From the NCBI GenBank assembly GCA_017939025.1, contig JAGBAI010000032.1:1-6059 (forward strand): DNA of 6,059 nucleotides. Reading direction: 5' to 3'. The notes beneath the pieces are model-generated. The model was not told the DNA's origin, ran no database searches, and saw nothing but the letters and a program-made list of their open reading frames with translations. Both the position numbers and the translations under genes were made by a program. Below, piece after piece: positions 5,589 to 6,059 of the stretch; within the stretch, counting starts at the first letter, position 1; every line of letters starts with the position of its first letter. Source of the stretch: Oscillospiraceae bacterium (GTDB lineage: Bacteria > Bacillota_A > Clostridia > Oscillospirales > Oscillospiraceae).

Positions 5589-5649
5589 CTTGGCGAAGCA
5601 AGAAAAGTACATTCCCCGCACCGATGATTACAGGAAGGTATACTTTATC

Positions 5650-5680
5650 AAAAACTGAGGACGGCGAAAATTCGCCGTCC
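5650..5680 (-). terminator. Terminator hairpin directly after metK
   Basis: Minus strand hairpin with the same GGACGGCG/CGCCGTCC stem as the left copy, 10 nt after the metK stop codon. The T5 run (5654-5650) follows only after TCAG, so it is a weaker intrinsic terminator than the left-end copy. Confidence 0.65.
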
Positions 5681-5681
5681 T
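5658..5681 (+). repeat. Right copy of the 24-bp direct repeat
   Basis: Second copy of the repeat at 5173-5196, same orientation. It lies between metK and the body of the palindromic element. Confidence 0.85.
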
Positions 5682-5690
5682 TCATTACTG

Positions 5691-6059
5691 TTACATTCCT
5701 GCCAGCTTTTTCAGTTCTTCTGCAATATCCGTCCGCTCCCAGGGCCGGTCTTCCACACCGAAGTGGCCGATGGCTGCGGTGGAAGCGTAGATGGGCCGAC
5801 GCAGATCCAGCTTGCGGATAATGCCGCCGGGAGTCAGATCACAGGTCTTTCTCAGCAGCTCGGTCATCTTCTCATCGGAGATGACACCGGTGCCGTAGCT
5901 GTCCACCCGGACGGAAACCGGCTGGGCAACGCCGATGGCATAAGCCAGCTGCACCTGCACCTGGGTTGCCAAACCGGCAGCCACCAGATTCTTTGCCATG
6001 TACCGGGCCATGTAAGCAGCGGAGCGGTCCACCTTGGTGGGATCCTTGCCGGAGAAGGC
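5691..6059 (-). CDS. metK: S-adenosylmethionine synthetase, C-terminal part (start off the right edge)
   Basis: The last 122 residues of methionine adenosyltransferase, which makes S-adenosylmethionine from methionine and ATP in the cytoplasm. The fragment opens with [20 protein letters not shown], containing most of the GGGAFSGKD signature, whose Lys and Asp contact the phosphates and metal in this family. It continues with [20 protein letters not shown] and ends with [20 protein letters not shown], then RPWERTD, all standard C-terminal MetK sequence. The frame runs unbroken to the edge, with the first complete codon at 6057-6059, so roughly two thirds of the gene and its promoter (or any SAM riboswitch) are outside the window. 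The stop codon is followed after 10 nt by a terminator hairpin. Confidence 0.97.
   Translation of the reverse strand, partial: AFSGKDPTKVDRSAAYMARYMAKNLVAAGLATQVQVQLAYAIGVAQPVSVRVDSYGTGVISDEKMTELLRKTCDLTPGGIIRKLDLRRPIYASTAAIGHFGVEDRPWERTDIAEELKKLAGM

Larger units (their letters stand above)
5174..5680. repeat. Giant imperfect palindrome of nested hairpins (foldback or MITE-like element)
   Basis: A non-coding interval in which both arms mirror each other about a centre near 5396 (loop TAC of stem AAAAACT/AGTTTTT, 5388-5404). Left elements and right partners, from outside in: terminator hairpins (5174-5195; 5659-5680); AGTATAC/GTATACT (5211; 5638); hairpin A, 12-bp GTTCCTTTCTTG stem (5243-5272), against a partner split by an insertion (5519-5526 and 5589-5610); ACCAAAGAAGGCG with CGCCTTCTTTTGGT (5271; 5507); hairpin B (5285-5322) with B' (5469-5505); CCTCCCGCCGC with GCGGCGGGAGG (5327-5337; 5455-5465); hairpin D (5348-5379) with E (5413-5444). 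After removing 62 bp from the right arm, every outer pair also centres on 5395-5397. The strand of action is unknown, no ORF is supported, and I cannot name a family. Confidence 0.85.

Noticed and set aside
5243..5610. CRISPR array or integron attC interpretation of the repeated hairpins
   Set aside because: The repeats are mirrored, not regularly spaced direct repeats with unique spacers, and no cas or integrase gene or attC core site pattern is visible.
5197..5657. Degenerate insertion sequence with a decayed transposase
   Set aside because: No transposase motif or DDE-type remnant can be read in any frame, and the centre of the interval is occupied by hairpins.
5241..5821. Several 70-110 codon frames in the metK-nadE gap
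   Set aside because: They are made of the palindrome arms read in various frames, have no convincing ribosome binding sites or family features, and one runs antisense into metK.

Overview
The window looks like chromosome from a spore-forming, Gram-positive member of the Clostridia, most likely an Oscillospirales/Ruminococcaceae-type gut anaerobe. The evidence is a long-form hibernation factor (hpf), a DUF4364 protein, a dipicolinate synthase pair (dpaA-dpaB), a two-domain glutamine-dependent NAD synthetase, strong AAAGGAG-type ribosome binding sites, sigma-A consensus promoters and moderate GC with many GCC/CTG codons. The species cannot be fixed from sequence alone.

Layout. 1-430 has no gene. 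It holds three near-consensus sigma-A promoters, all firing leftward, all with 17-bp spacers and repeated at exactly 102 bp. They are followed by a leader with a boxA-like element, so this is almost certainly the control region of an rRNA operon whose 16S gene lies just off the left edge. Next on the minus strand come hpf (468-1007, with its own terminator, promoter and a 5'-end hairpin) and a DUF4364 winged-helix protein (1087-1629). Divergent from these, on the plus strand, is the operon dpaA-dpaB (1726-3041), joined by an ATGA overlap and closed by a strong terminator at 3072-3111. Converging on it is nadE (3182-5101, minus). The right edge carries the C-terminal part of metK (5691 to the edge, minus).

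The most unusual structure is the 500-bp gap between nadE and metK. It is a giant imperfect palindrome (5174-5680) built from nested, mirrored hairpins. All paired elements share one dyad centre near 5396 once a 62-bp insertion in the right arm (5527-5588) is discounted. It is flanked by a 24-bp direct repeat that contains the metK terminator hairpin. I read it as a non-coding foldback (MITE-like) or structured intergenic element that inserted into the metK terminator. No protein gene is supported inside it.

How the parts work together. hpf (ribosome dimerisation and hibernation) sits directly behind the rRNA promoters. The dpa operon makes the spore-core compound dipicolinate and has a candidate mother-cell sigma promoter back to back with the vegetative promoter of the DUF4364 gene. 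nadE and metK are cofactor housekeeping genes (NAD+ and S-adenosylmethionine).
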